Source: Tetrapyrgos nigripes
Taxonomy: Eukaryota; Basidiomycota; Agaricomycetes; Agaricales; Campanellaceae
Assembly (NCBI GenBank): GCA_013368315.1
Contig: JAACJM010000022.1
Location: 1-64,000 of the forward strand
DNA length: 64,000 nt
Direction of reading: 5' to 3'
Below are positions 21,901 through 36,140 of this stretch, in pieces (positions within the stretch are counted from its first letter, which is position 1; each line of letters opens with the position of its first letter). The notes under the pieces were generated by a model. That model saw only the letters and a program-made list of their open reading frames with translations. It ran no database searches and was not told where the DNA came from. The position numbers were made by a program, and so were the translations under genes.

Positions 21901-22780
21901 ATCGAGGACTGCAATTTGCTAGCCAAGTTATGAGAGGAATATACACTAAGTTAGATATTACCTTGGCTCTTAGTACAGCTTATCACCCACAAACAGATGG
22001 CGAGACAGAAAGGTTCAATCAAGAACTCAAACAATACTTACGAACCTTCTGTAACTATCGTCAAGATGATTGGGTCAAATACCTGCTGTATGCCAAGTTT
22101 GCCATAATACGCGAGTCCATTCCACCACTGGAAAGTCACCTTTCGAACTACTTCATGGATACCTTCCTCGACTCTTTCCTTTGATCAATCCTTCTTCACA
22201 CGTACTGAAAGTAGAGGAACACCTTCAAAACTTAGAAGAATTATGGGAAGAATTGAAAGCGAGTTTAACGACAGCGGCAGAGTTGATGAAAAGACAAAAA
22301 ATGGACCATGTAAAAGAAGGGGTAAAGTTTAAAGTTGGAGATCAAGTATTGCTGGATGGAAAGAACTTAAAGACAACTAGGCCAAAAGCTAAGTTGGCTA
22401 ACCGTCGTCATGGACCATTCACAATCACTGATGTAATTGGCGAAGTTAACTATCATCTCAAACTGCCAAACACCTGGCAAATTTACCCAGTATTCCATGC
22501 TTCACTACTATCACCATACAAGGAGACTGAAGCTCATGGAGTGAACTATCCAGGGGAACCAGTGGAATTACTACCAGAAGATAATGAGTATGATGTAGAA
22601 GCAATTCTAGATTCAAAACCAACTAAGAATTGTTGAGGAGTGCAGTATTTGGTCAAATGGTTGGACTACTCAGACTCCGAAAATTCATGGGAACCAGCTT
22701 CAGGGTTGATGAAATTGAAAGAGATGATCGAAACCTTTCATTGAGAACATCCAAATGCATATTGACCACCAAACCTGATA
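18990..22780 (+). pseudogene. Gypsy polyprotein remnant, copy 1
   Basis: The protease (about 19080-19480) has the active-site DSGAEG and the later VILGTDWL. The reverse transcriptase (about 19960-20560) has [16 protein letters not shown] and the KIDLQWGYNNV region. RNase H starts VEVDASDYATRGILSQKG (about 20838) and contains NKELLAI. Integrase has the zinc-finger end CATCQLTKAQ (about 21620), ITTDFITDLP, KMISDRGLQF and STAYHPQTDGETERF (about 21975). The chromodomain at 22580-22760 reads YDVEAILDSKP, QYLVKWLDYSDSENSWEP. Stops fall at arginine positions, for example 20126-20128, 20616-20618, 21006-21008, 21540-21542, 22634-22636, 22742-22744 and 22763-22765. Confidence 0.88.
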
Positions 22781-22880
22781 TGGGAAGGATCTACAGTACG
22801 CTCAATGGGAATTAGTTTCGAAGACATTTGGAGAAGTACACGTGTGCTCCAGGTGAAAGCACAACTTAAAGAGGGGGTAA

Positions 22881-23327
22881 TGTCACAAACTGCTACAGTT
22901 CTTTGTCCTCCTTCTTCTTCCACTTCATTATCAAACCCATTTTCTGATCACTCATCTATTGCATTTCCTTGATAAACCCTTTTAAAACTTTATGTTACTG
23001 ACTTTGAACCTTATAAAACCTGTCAAACTTTATAACAACTATCAATCAATCTTATCTTTTTCCCATCTTTTCCCTACATTTCTCCATTTTCTCCCATGTT
23101 TCTCCTATCTTGTTCCTATCACTTATTCATTGTTTTTCTATATAAACCACTTGACATTCTAGTTAGTCCTTTAGTTCGTTCACTTCATCTCCACTCCATA
23201 CTAGTACTACGCAGTGTAGAGCATAGTCCGCTTACTCTTACTCTCTATCTATCTCTCTATTTCTCAATCAATCTTGTCTCTGTGTGACTTGGGTGGTTTG
23301 TTATTGAGTGTACCAATGACCTTTACA
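22881..23327 (+). repeat. 3' LTR of gypsy copy 1
   Basis: 447 bp starting TGTCACAAACTGC and ending CCTTTACA. It follows a purine-rich priming tract (AAAGAGGGGGTAA, 22868-22880). A TATATAAACC promoter element lies at about 23139. It matches the solo LTR at 12957-13358 and the LTR at 40466-40927. Confidence 0.88.
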
Positions 23328-24104
23328 GTAACCTGTCACCGGCTTTTGCTGCAAAAACGCGTGGTCTGCAACACACTTGTTCTGCAACGTTATCATCCTT
23401 CACACCTGCTTGCCATTTCTCAAGCTAACAACATTTCGAGGCCCTTTACGAACTTATCCTTAGAATATAAAGCTCCCGTGTATAGCTATTCAATTTAGAT
23501 ATACAATTTTCTCAAGATTTTATTTCTAATTTCCATGATAAGTAGAAGCCAGTACCATCATACCCAACAGTTGATGAAAGGGCTGTGGGCCAATGCTGCG
23601 CGTGGCGAGAACGAGGCCATCTCCATTCATCCTACCCCATTCAGATACCTCAGTCAGCTCTAAATGCCACTCACTTGTACGATACAATGAGAAGAGATAG
23701 AGAAAGGCAGTGAAGCGCTACCTTTAGAGAATGATTTATATAAGTATGACAGATGAGAGGAGACATCATTTAAGCTGCGAGAGAACAGGCGCTAAAAGAT
23801 ATATAGATGCACCTGTTGAAGCACTGGCTTTGAAGGATACCTTGAAGAGTCAAAGCGGCTTTGGCAGCTGGAACCGAGGAAGGTATTGAATTACAAGTAA
23901 AACACAAAATGGAGAAAAATGCAACGCACTGGGAGACGGACAAAAAATTCAAAGCAGCTCTGTGAATGAGTGAACATAACACATTACTGGAGTCCCTGGT
24001 GCATCGATGGAGGAAGATATTGGAATGAGCAGGCGAAAAGTGGCATGTTAGCTCTCAATAAGGAGAACGGGCTTATATACGTTTCATGGAAGGAAAGGTA
24101 TTTA
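23328..24104. other. Non-coding DNA between gypsy LTR and repeat
   Basis: No supported gene. 23572-23620 is a copy of the GTGGGCCAATGCTGCGCGTGG block that recurs at 11961, 16258, 3838 (inverted) and 24271 (inverted). Confidence 0.45.
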
Positions 24105-24318
24105 CACAGCCACACGGATAAATTCGGTCCAACCCGTTTATCGGACGGATAGACGGGACCGTTTAAACATAGCCACAAGCAGGATCCGAGTGTAATAAAC
24201 TCAGCCTCATTTCATTCGGCCTCGTAACAGCACTCATTTAGCGCTTCTTGCCACTCACTCCCTTTCCTTTTGGGCCTCGTCATTGCCACACGGAGTGGTG
24301 GCCCACATCTCCTTCATT
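24105..24318 (-). repeat. Two repeat ends next to each other upstream of the HET fragment
   Basis: 24105-24226 is an inverted TTACGAGGCC-family terminus with the CGGACGGATAGACGGGACCG block. 24271-24318 is the inverted GTGGGCCA block (GGGCCTCGTCATTGCCACAC, then GTGGCCCACATC). These sequences run up to the HET reading frame and supply its apparent first residues. Confidence 0.6.
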
Positions 24319-24326
24319 ACGTATAT

Positions 24327-25136
24327 ATGGTGGATGTATGGAGGTGGAAGCATTTGGTTGATGATTCGGAGAAGGAGAATGGAGAAGAGGAGACGTCGCG
24401 TCTGGGATGGAATGCAGGGATGTTTGATCCGTGGGTCGAGAGATTCGAGAGGCTCAACTCAGAAGAGATGTCAGGTCGTTTGCAATGGCGAAGAGGAATG
24501 TTTGAGGATAGTGAGTGGTTCGATAGAGGTTGGACTCTCCAAGAGTTATTGGCACCGTCAACGGTGGTATTTTTCGATAGGCATTTCAACCTAATTGGCG
24601 ATAAAGGGAAGCTCAAGTTGACCGTCGCAAGTTTGACTGGCATATTTCCCGCAATCATAGACGGGACGGTTCCTCTTCGACAAATTGAGCCGAAGACTAG
24701 GATGGCTTGGGTGATTGGTAGAAAAACGACGAGGCGGCAGGACAGAGCATATTGCCTTCTGGGAATCTTGGATATGAGTATGGAACCGGATTACAGCGAA
24801 GGTATCAAACAGGCGTTTGCAAGACTGCAAAAAGCCTTCCTGGATACGCATCCGGAACATGCTGAGTGGCTGGGAGATAGCAGGTACAAAGTAGAGGGAG
24901 ATCATGGTGGAGATGGATCGAATCTTTATTCCATCCTTATGCGCAAAAGCGTTGATGGTTTTGTAGACAATAGCCCAGCTGCGCATCGTTCGTTAGAAGG
25001 AGACTCAAGTGGATTATATCCAAGGGAATTCCGAGAGAAGATTGCAACGACAAGTCGCATTCATGGTGGTCTTTTGACAGGGTATCATGATAGAGAAGAG
25101 GGTCAAGAAGCAACCCACGATGATAGTGTTAATTGA
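24327..25136 (+). pseudogene. HET-domain protein, 5'-truncated
   Basis: C-terminal part of a HET (heterokaryon incompatibility) domain protein, a class involved in non-self recognition and cell death in filamentous fungi. The frame shows DSEWFDRGWTLQELLAPSTV followed by FFDRHFNLIG, and then TTRRQDRAYCLLGILDMSM with YSEGIKQAFARLQ, all signatures of the HET domain's second half. The first half is absent. The sequence just upstream is dispersed repeat, and the in-frame residues before M(24327) are repeat-derived. I therefore read it as a gene cut by a repeat insertion. The open frame has no stops, so an unseen upstream exon cannot be excluded. The C-terminal ~100 residues show no recognisable domain. 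Confidence 0.75.
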
Positions 25137-25742
25137 ACTTAGTGTTGAGGGCTGGAGTCTCAAAAGATACTGAGTAGCGGAGAAGAACATTTAGCTGTAT
25201 AGCAGAAGCGTAAATGAATGGTTTGTCTCTCAATCCTAGCTTGGTTAATACACTCCTTCTCCTTCTCATCTATCAGGGCAATCCTAATTGGCTGGGTTAT
25301 GACTCCGCCCTCGTAGAGTCATATTCCTCCAAACAGTTGAGGATATGCACTACTCTTCGTCGGTTTGGTGGCTCCTCTATGCATGTCTCCGGCCCTTGTC
25401 GGCGCCCTACAGTTGGGTTCGTTGCCTGCTCCCACTTGACCGGTGTTCGCATGCCGTGAACCAAATATCGATTTGTGCTTAAGGTGATGGTGACGAGCGC
25501 TACGCCCATTTCCAGCTTCTTGGGTCGTCTGTTCGTCATGCTGCGCTCATCACTCTGGCAACTCTGGGGGAAGACTCTGAAACAGATATATATACTATCC
25601 TACACTGCCTTCACTGGGGGAGGTGGGGGGGGCGAACCGCTCACATATGGTTGCGTATAAAAAATCATCGAAGTCCTGGCTTTCGGTACTTATTTATCAA
25701 AGAACGCCATCCTACAACTCCGCCCTATACACATCTATAGCA
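25137..25742. other. Intergenic region upstream of the secreted-protein gene
   Basis: No gene recognised. A G-rich tract (GGGGGAGGTGGGGGGGG) lies at about 25616-25632, roughly 110 bp before the start codon of the next gene. Confidence 0.45.
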
Positions 25743-26647
25743 ATGCATCTCTCTCAGTGCTCTTGGTCATCCTGGACCTTTATCCTTTGGACACTTTCTC
25801 TCCTTACCTCCCTCTCCGCACAGGGCAACCTTCGCAATATAACAGTAGACGACTCTGACGCGTCTATCACGTACGACGGCGCCTGGCTTGTTAACACGAA
25901 TGATCTCGCCGGTAACGGAAGTCTTCATTTTACGCAAAACGAGACAGCGACTGCCAAATTCAGTTTCACTGGTGAGCCTCCCATTTACATCTTGAAAGTT
26001 GAGCTGCTCATCGTCACTTATCTACATCTCTTTTCTCACTGCCAGGCATCGCCTTGTACTACCTCTCCCCGACCTACCCCTTCCCCATGGACGCCACCAT
26101 GTCCATCACAGTCGGGACCGACGGCAGCCGCTTCCCAAATTTTATCGATACCTTCTTCAACCGCACCGAGTCCGGTATTGCTGACGGTGCATCCAATCCT
26201 ATTCCACCCGAAGATCAATTCGGTAAAGAGACAGGACAGTCTCGAGTCATTTGGGCTTTACCACCTGGTGGGACGGGAGGAAATTGGGGAGACGTCAATG
26301 CGATTGAGAATGAAGGATTGAAGAATGAGAAGCATGATGTGGTGATCCAGTTTAGTGGGGTTCATAAGGCGTTGAGTTTTGATGGATTTATGTGAGTACA
26401 TATACTGTATCATGAACGTGCCTCGAGTATATCGCTCATCTCCTTGACGTGTTTTGGCTACAGATACACGGTGAATGATTCGAATACGTCCTCGTTCTCT
26501 CCCTCCTCTGGAAATGAGGGCAATAATGGGACTGGAAGTTCGAATGGAGATGGTGATACCAGCGACAACTCTGCAGTGAGTTTGACACTGATTCACAGCT
26601 GCTGGATTATCGCAGTACTCGTCACAACTATGCATATTGCGATGTAA
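25743..26647 (+). CDS. Small secreted/surface protein, three exons
   Basis: Exons 25743-25971, 26046-26391 and 26464-26647, joined at GT-AG introns, give 252 residues. The N-terminus is hydrophobic (residues ~10-27, FILWTLSLLTSLSA), as in a signal peptide, followed by ITVDDSDASITYDGAWL. An ITVDDS...ITY motif of this type starts many uncharacterised secreted proteins of Agaricomycetes. Several N-x-S/T sites are present. The region before the C-terminus is Ser/Gly/Asn-rich, and the protein ends in a hydrophobic tail (SCWIIAVLVTTMHIAM), which could be a GPI-anchor signal or membrane anchor. Function unknown. Exon 3 also exists as a second, orphan copy at 31766-31949. Confidence 0.78.
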
Positions 26648-28600
26648 TTGAGGTGGTGTCGTGTCCTTGTCACCGAAGGTCCTCTAATATCCCTTGTGTC
26701 GTCGCTGGACACGGTTTCCTCCCTATTTATGAATCCAGTTCTACAATTTTATTTATCCATGTCCGCAAATCCACTGCTGGTTCTCATACTGCTTGGAACA
26801 TTATGTACTTGGGCTAATGATTCCAGCACTGCTGGGCCCTTCCAATGATTATCTGCGATTCGATACATGTTGATCCACTCAGGCTTACCGTGCATATCCG
26901 CGTACTCAGTCTCCTCGAGAGCCTCGCTGTTCGCGTGGAGAATCAAAAGAGTATATTGAAACAAATCTAAGCAGCGAGTATGAGGTACCGGTATCTAGCA
27001 TCGAAAACATTGGCACATCCGTCGCTCAGCAAGATTTACTATAATGGACTCATCCCGTCGACTGCTGCTTGGTATGTGCCGAATTTAATTTTGTCAAGTA
27101 TACCTTTCAGTCGTCATATCTAGTATACTACGAAATGGAGTGATTTACGGTCCCCATTATTCCCTTCTTCTCGCACTTGAATAGCTGATTGCCACTATCA
27201 GCATCGAGGACCCTGTACCATAAGTAACAGTGAGCCGATGTAGAGTCGTACGACTAACGAAGCTGGAAAGTGGGATGGAGGAACATGGACGAATTGACAA
27301 CCACCCTTGGTCTGAGAAATTATCGATGGAGACTTTGTTGTTATTACAAGTTTAATTTCTTGTGCAAGAAGCGGTTATGGTCAAGTTATGGTTGTTGGGC
27401 GGGAATTGCGAGGGAGGTTGGGCGGTCGAAGAATAGCACACGAATCACTTGGACTCTTATTTACGGCAATAATGTCACAATGCTCCTCCCGCAACAAACG
27501 CCATTATACACTTCCACCCTTCTCCGCTCAGAACTGATTTCCGTCCCCCCAGTTACAAAATGCTAACAGAGATTGTTGTCTTGAGATCACGTTGTCGATA
27601 TACTTGACTAATAGGCGGGAGTCGATGTGTGGACGTTGATGCCGGTACAATATGACATTTTTGCGCGTATTGAAGAGCGTATCGGAGAAATGCCCACCAA
27701 GACTTGAATTTTGAAGGTTGAGAGAGTTGTTTAAGCGAGGATTAAATCGGCGCTCTTTCAAGTTGCTGCTTGTCGAGGATATCCGTAGAAAGTAGAAATT
27801 CCCAGATTTACGCGTCCGAACCCGAGAAGAGGCAGCTGGAAAGAATATGTGATGGAAGCGAACAATTTCGCCGGACCGGCAAAAGCGCGATTCACATGAC
27901 CTCGACTTCAACCACGACGATGCCTTTCTGTCTAGCTCCAAGCCTTCCTCGGTGTCCTCTGCCTTTACTTCCTTTTTGATGTGATCTGCAGCTGAAAGCT
28001 CAAATTACTGCTAAGTGTGCATTGAGGCAACACGCAAGATGGAGAAGGGGAGTTTTCTTATTTCGAGTATTTTGAGGCGGAGGAAGTACTAGTGCATAGT
28101 TCCCTTCTATCTAACGCTCTGTTTCTTTAGTTTCTCTTTATAACTCGAGCATTTACGGAACGCTGACAACCTCTACCATCTCCCTTTCGTCGTTCCCTAT
28201 CGCATCTTGTTACGTGTTGCGCTGTACCCCAACCGACCCACATTTTCGCCTCTAGTGCTCCATAAACCCTCAAATCACAATGTTATCTCTTTTTCCACGC
28301 CATGCCCATACCTCAGTTCCTCCAATTGCATCGCCTCAAACACCGTCGACATTCTTGCTCCGCAAGGCACATCCTTCAACTCTACATTTTCAGGCCCTTA
28401 CCAAATGCCAGATCCTTTCGCACTCCCAACTCAAAACCCCCGTCCCGAAGAATGCGGTTGGGAGGATTATTGAGGAGGATAGGTTTGAAGATAGGGATGG
28501 GAGTTGGAGGATGAGTCAGAGTTCGAGTTCGAGGAAGGAGAGAGAGGGATATTGGTAGGGAAATGGAAATGGAACATGGGCATGGGCACCAAGACGAGCA
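26392..28600 (+). repeat. Segmental duplication, left copy
   Basis: Colinear with 31695-33900. Matching landmarks: AGTACATATACTGTATCATG (26394/31697), ATCCCGTCGACTGCTGCTTG (about 27052/32363), AATGTCACAATGCTCCTCCC (27471/32758), CAAGTTGCTGCTTGTCGA-type block (about 27757/33264), and AAATGCCAGATCCTTTCGCA (about 28403/33739). The copies differ by many substitutions and indels, including about 185 bp present only here (28200-28385). The duplicated block starts at intron 2 of the secreted-protein gene. Confidence 0.85.
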
Positions 28601-28646
28601 AAACTACTCGTCACACATCAAAGTCATCGATCATCTGGTCAAAATA

Positions 28647-28912
28647 CTGTACAATTTCGTTCAATTCGCGAGGGGGTTGTGACTGTGATCTCGTCTCGTG
28701 AACTTTTTTTTCATGAATTGGGGCCAGTGACCTAGGACCCGGAAGAAATTTTCGCGAATTTCGCGGAAAATTCGCCCTTTTTGGGTCTTTTTGCCATGAG
28801 TTTTACCCGTCCTTTTCGCATCTGAGCTGTTGTGACCTCGGACAGCTCGAAAAATTTCGCAAATTTTGGGGGACCGTGACTGTGGATTCGCGAATTGAAT
28901 GAAATGGTACAG
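28647..28912. mobile_element. 266-bp MITE with TA target duplication
   Basis: The ends are inverted: CTGTACAATTTCGTTCAATT at the left and, on the other strand, CTGTACCATTTCATTCAATT at the right, both followed by CGCGA and a GTGACTGTG/CAGTCACGG block. TA lies on both sides (28645-28646, 28913-28914), as in mariner-type insertions. The interior is rich in TTTCGCGAA-like words. There is no coding capacity. Confidence 0.75.
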
Positions 28913-31507
<2,595 letters not shown>

Positions 31508-31694
31508 ATATTCACGGTTAATCCCTATGTACGCACTAATCCGTCTTCAATATACTTGAAAAATTCCCACCATGAGCACTTGGGGGTAGTGTCAAAGTCC
31601 ATGCTGAATCACTAAATCAGCCATCAGTCATATGAGTACGTATAGAGCTAGATCTTATATCATATCTCCTTGCCTACATCTAACGATGTAACCC

Positions 31695-33900
31695 TAAGTA
31701 CATATACTGTATCATGAATCTGCCTCGAGGATATCGCTCATCTCCTTGACGTGCTTTGGCTGCAGATACACGGTGAATGATTCGGATACGTCCTCGTTCT
31801 CTCTCTCCTCTGGAAATGAGGGCAATAATGGGACTGGAAGTTCGAATGGAGATGGGGACACCAGCGACAACTCTGCAGTGAGTTTGACACTGATTCACGG
31901 CAGCTGGATCATCGCAGTACTCGTCACAACTGTGCATATTGCGATATAATCGAGGTGGTGTCCTGTCCTTGTCACCGAAGATCCTCTAATATGCTTTGTG
32001 TCGTTGCTGGACCCGGTTTCCTCCTTATTTATGAATCTAGTTCTACGATTGTATTTATCCATGTCTGCAAACCCATCTGTACATATATCCATTGCTGGCT
32101 CTCATGCGGCTTGGAACATGATGTACTTCGATTCTAGCACTGCTGGGCCTTTTCAGTTATCTTCTGTGCATGCGACGCATGTTGATCCACTCAGGCTTAC
32201 CGTGCATATCGGCGTACTCAGTCTCCTCGAGAGCCTCCGAGGCTGTTCGCGTGAAGGATGAAAAGAGTATATTGAAGCAAATCTAAGCAGAGTGTATAAG
32301 GTATCTAGCATCGAAAGAATTGGTACATCCGTCGCTCAGCAAGACTCACTATAATGGACCCATCCCGTCGACTGCTGCTTGGTATGTGTCAAATTTAATT
32401 CTGTGAAATGCATCTTTCAGTCGTCTTATCCAGTATACTACGAAATCGGGTGACTTACGGTCCACCAGTCCCCATAATTCTTTTCGTCTCGTACTTCAAT
32501 AGCTGCTTATTGGCATTATCAGCCTCAAGGACCCTGTACGAGAAATATCCAATTTGGTTCCATAAGTAACGGTGACGCGATGCAGAGTCGTACGACTAAA
32601 AGCTGGAAAGTGGGATGGAAGGACCCCTTGACCGAAGAAATCACCGATGGAGACTTTGTTGTTATTATAAGTTTCATTTGTGATGCACAAAGCGGTTATG
32701 GTTGTTGTGTGGATATTGCGAGGGAAGCACCCGAATCATTATTTGCGGGAGCACAATAATGTCACAATGCTCCTCCCGCAACAAACGCCCATTTTACACT
32801 TCCACCCTTCTCTTAACACTGATTTCCGTCCCCCGTTACAAAATGCTAACAGAGACACTTGTCCCGAGGTTACGCTGATATACTTGACTGATGGCGGAAC
32901 TCGCTGCGTGGACATTGATACCATTGGGAGTGATACAGTATGACCTTTTTGCGTGTATTAAAGAGAGTATCGGAGAAATCTTCCCATTAAGGATACCTGA
33001 ATCTTGTTGAAGGATACCCGCCGTGTTGCTACGGCCGACCGTTCACTACTCCCACCGCCCTATAGTATTTACCTTAGCCACAATTTTTTATTTGACTTAT
33101 TATATATACAGCATAGCTAGAGTTTAGAATGGCACCTGATTTACCCGTTCCTTTCATCACTTCTTGCTTGATCCCCTCTTTCAGAGGTAAAACTCGTCCT
33201 CGTTCTTCTACACGTCTGGTTCAAGTACTTCTTTCCTGCGGGAGGATTAAATCGGCTCTCTTTAAGTTGCTGCTTGTCGAGAATATCCGTAGAAGGTGGA
33301 ACCTCCCAGATTTACGCGTCCTAACGTGAGAGGAGGCAGCTGGAAAGAATACGATGAAGAGAAGAACAAACGCGCCCGACTAGAGGCATCGGCTCTCGCC
33401 GGACCGGCAAACACACGGTTCACATGACCTCGACCTCCACGACGATGCCTTCTGTCTAGCTCCAAGCCTTCCTCGGTGTCCTCTGTTCCCTCTTCCTTTT
33501 TGACGGTATCTGCAGCTGGAAGCTCAAACTATCACTAAGTGCGCATTGAGGTAACACGCAAGGATAGCCAAGAGGGAAAAGGGGAGTTTCCTCATTTCGA
33601 GAATTTCCAGGAAGTATTAGTGCGTGGTCTCCTTCCTTCTATCTAACGTTCTGTTCCGCTTCAATTTCTCTTTATGACTCGAGTATTTACGGAACGCTGA
33701 TAACCTCTACCCTCTCCCTTTCGTCGTTCCCCCTCACCAAATGCCAGATCCTTTCGCACTACCAACTCGAGAACCCCGTCCCGACGATAAATTTTAAGAT
33801 AGTGATGGGAGTTGGAGGATGAGTTTTAGTTTGAGTTCGGGAAGGACAGAGAGGGGTATAGAAATGGAAATGTGCATGTGCATGGGCAGCAAGACGAGGC
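31695..33900 (+). repeat. Segmental duplication, right copy
   Basis: Colinear with 26392-28600. It starts about 190 bp after the xylanase stop codon. It carries a diverged copy of intron 2 and exon 3 of the secreted-protein gene, then the non-coding DNA that follows it. Around 33000-33110 it has sequence absent from the left copy. Confidence 0.85.
31766..31949 (+). pseudogene. Orphan exon 3 of the secreted-protein gene
   Basis: Matches exon 3 at 26464-26647 with a few substitutions. It keeps the splice acceptor (TGCAG), the frame, the Ser/Gly/Asn-rich stretch, the hydrophobic C-terminal tail and the stop codon. Exons 1 and 2 are absent upstream, so it cannot be expressed as the original protein. 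It could only be used if spliced to another transcript, for instance read-through from the xylanase. Confidence 0.8.
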
Positions 33901-36140
33901 TCATTTGTTACTGGTTCTTCCAGTGCTATACGCCTAGCTCCATGTCCACGTCAGAAAAGTCAGAAGAACGGGTTACCACCAGTTGGGGATGGGCATGGAC
34001 AACATGAACCTGAATGAAGCCAGGAATTGTTCGTTTACCCGAAACAGGATCTAGAGAAGACCACTCGCAAGCCGGACCTCGCCACTGCCTTCACGGCCAC
34101 CCTACCCACCCGTACGGCCTATCACCAGAACAGCGGCTACCCCCCCCCCCCCCCACCCTCAATCCCATGGGCATTCCAAACGCCAGGTGCTACAGGGCCC
34201 TATACCATCCTCTTGGGCCTTCCTCTCAGCATCAGTGTCACGGTAGCGGTTCTGGTCATCGTAATGGTCACGGTGACGGGTATGGCTATCGTTACGTCTA
34301 ACTGAGACCGAGACTGATGGACCGAAAAGAACGGCGGAGATTGCGATATGGTGGGAGCAGGTTAGGGATTCGAATAGCATCGGTGTATGGGCAGGGCAAG
34401 GGAATGGGCATGATGGATATGGTCATGGTTACGGGGCTCGAGGTATGGGTGCAGCCTGAGGTACTCATACTCAAGGTGAAGGTCAGAAAGGGACAAGGTC
34501 ATGGCCGTCAGCATTCTCGAGGTGGTGGGAGCAGAGATTGGGGCGTTGGGATGTTGGCAAATGTCACTAGGAGGAATGGAACGAGGAGAAGTGAAGTCTA
34601 TATACGCGTTTGCTATGGCAACGTAGATGATTATGCGCTGGAGGAGATGGATGACGACGAGGTGCTGGGACTGTATGATTGGAGGACGGGAAGGGTGGAT
34701 GGGAATGAAAAGAAAAGGAAGGGTACTGAGAAGAGTATTTGCCCCAGATGGGTAGAGAGTGAAGAGGTCCAGTGAGTTTAGCCTTTCTCCGTGGCTATTT
34801 GTTTCCAATGCCAACCATACTCGCTTTATACATACAGTCTACTCAGAAACGCAACAGAAACCGCAATAGTGGAGTCGTTGACCACCCACAAACCCCTTTG
34901 CCCTGTGTATCCGAAATAAACGAGTACAAAGAGTCGTCCAATCCCCATCTACATCTCCACGGCAAACTGCCTAGTTCTCGTGCTGCCCATGGCCAGCGCC
35001 ATGAATTAAAGGTCAAAAAGAAACCCTTTGCTCTCCGTCCTACCCGTCTACCTCATCATCACGCGGAAAATGGGTACAATGGTGATATATTGCGGACTTC
35101 TACTCCTCCCGTTCACCTATTACTCTTCCTCATCCACCTCTTTCTCCACATTTTCCGCGTTCCCCTCGCTCCTTCCCAAGGGCAACATCGTTGAGGCATC
35201 TGCTACTATCAACACTGCTCATCCTTCTCATCCTCCCGATCCACTACCGACGTCATCCCGGGTCTTGGCTTGTGATCCACCCTTCACCCACCTGAAACCG
35301 ACCTTGATGGGTATCACGACAGAGGACCATCTTCGAGCAGTTGCCAACTTCAAAAGAGAGACGAGGGCCGAATGATGCGGCGTTGAAGAGAGGCGTGGCC
35401 GTGTGACGATTATGGATTGGGCTATGATGCATCGTTTACAGGGTTTATGAAGAGTTTGATAGGAATTCGAAGTTATTTACGCGTGGTACCGTTGCCAAAC
35501 GGTCGGCGTTTTGAGAATCTGGACGAACTACATCTCTACATGCGTCCTTTTGAAGATAGGATGTCTCCTTCCGGCCTCAGAGAGAGAAGATACAACATCA
35601 TGGGAGGGTTATGATGCGGAATGTTATTGGAGAGACAGGAGCAGTGGCGAGGGCACATTGACCCGTGTGTTGCAGTCGCAGTCTAGTATAAAACGGATTT
35701 GAATTGTGAGTACCCTAGTCCAAATCATGTCGTTAGTTTGCTATTATTAATTAAACTATAGTCATTCCCTTCTTTCTTCGCCATCATCTTCTAGTCTCAC
35801 ACTTTCCTGAATAGATGTAGCCACCAGATGATCAAGGGAATCATGAGGAAATGATGGTGTCCCAGTGCGGCTGCTGTGTCTAAATAATATGTCTATATAC
35901 ACTTGCGTGAGGCTCATAAGCATTCCATTTATGGTAAGAAGATTCTTTGATGCAAGAAAGAAGTCAGCATACACCAATCAGCTTGGAACCCGAGATGCTC
36001 CCTTTGATGCAGGAAGGAAAGAAGTCAGTTGAAATAAGATGGGATGAGAACCATTAAAAGTTCCTGCTTCGATGTGTGACTGAACGCTGGCAGCGTCATC
36101 CCTCTGTGATACCACTTGTTTTGCTTCCTGTCTCTCCTCG
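33901..36140. other. Low-complexity and unassigned DNA
   Basis: I do not recognise a gene. A run of about 16 C lies at 34140-34156. 34240-34560 reads as Gly/His-rich low-complexity sequence in shifting frames, and 34770-35700 has frames without domain resemblance. A degraded gene may be present, since the block continues from the end of the duplicated segment, but no consistent exon structure emerges. 35980-36040 repeats CTTTGATGCAGGAAGGAAAGAAGTCAG-like sequence also seen at about 35945. Confidence 0.4.

Larger units (their letters stand above)
18757..23327 (+). mobile_element. 5'-truncated chromodomain Ty3/gypsy element (copy 1)
   Basis: Order: end of gag, protease, reverse transcriptase, RNase H, integrase, chromodomain, polypurine tract, 3' LTR. 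The layout and C-terminal chromodomain place it among the chromoviruses. Homology to copy 2 (40466-45800, minus strand) begins at about 18757 inside gag, so the 5' LTR and most of gag are gone. At least fifteen premature stops, one integrase frameshift near 22080 and a missing ~20 bp near 18998 make it dead. All but one stop are TGA. Confidence 0.9.

Noticed and set aside
33901..35700. Possible Gly/His-rich gene continuing from the duplicated segment
   Set aside because: Coding-like stretches lie in different frames with stops between and no consistent splice sites; kept only as unassigned DNA.
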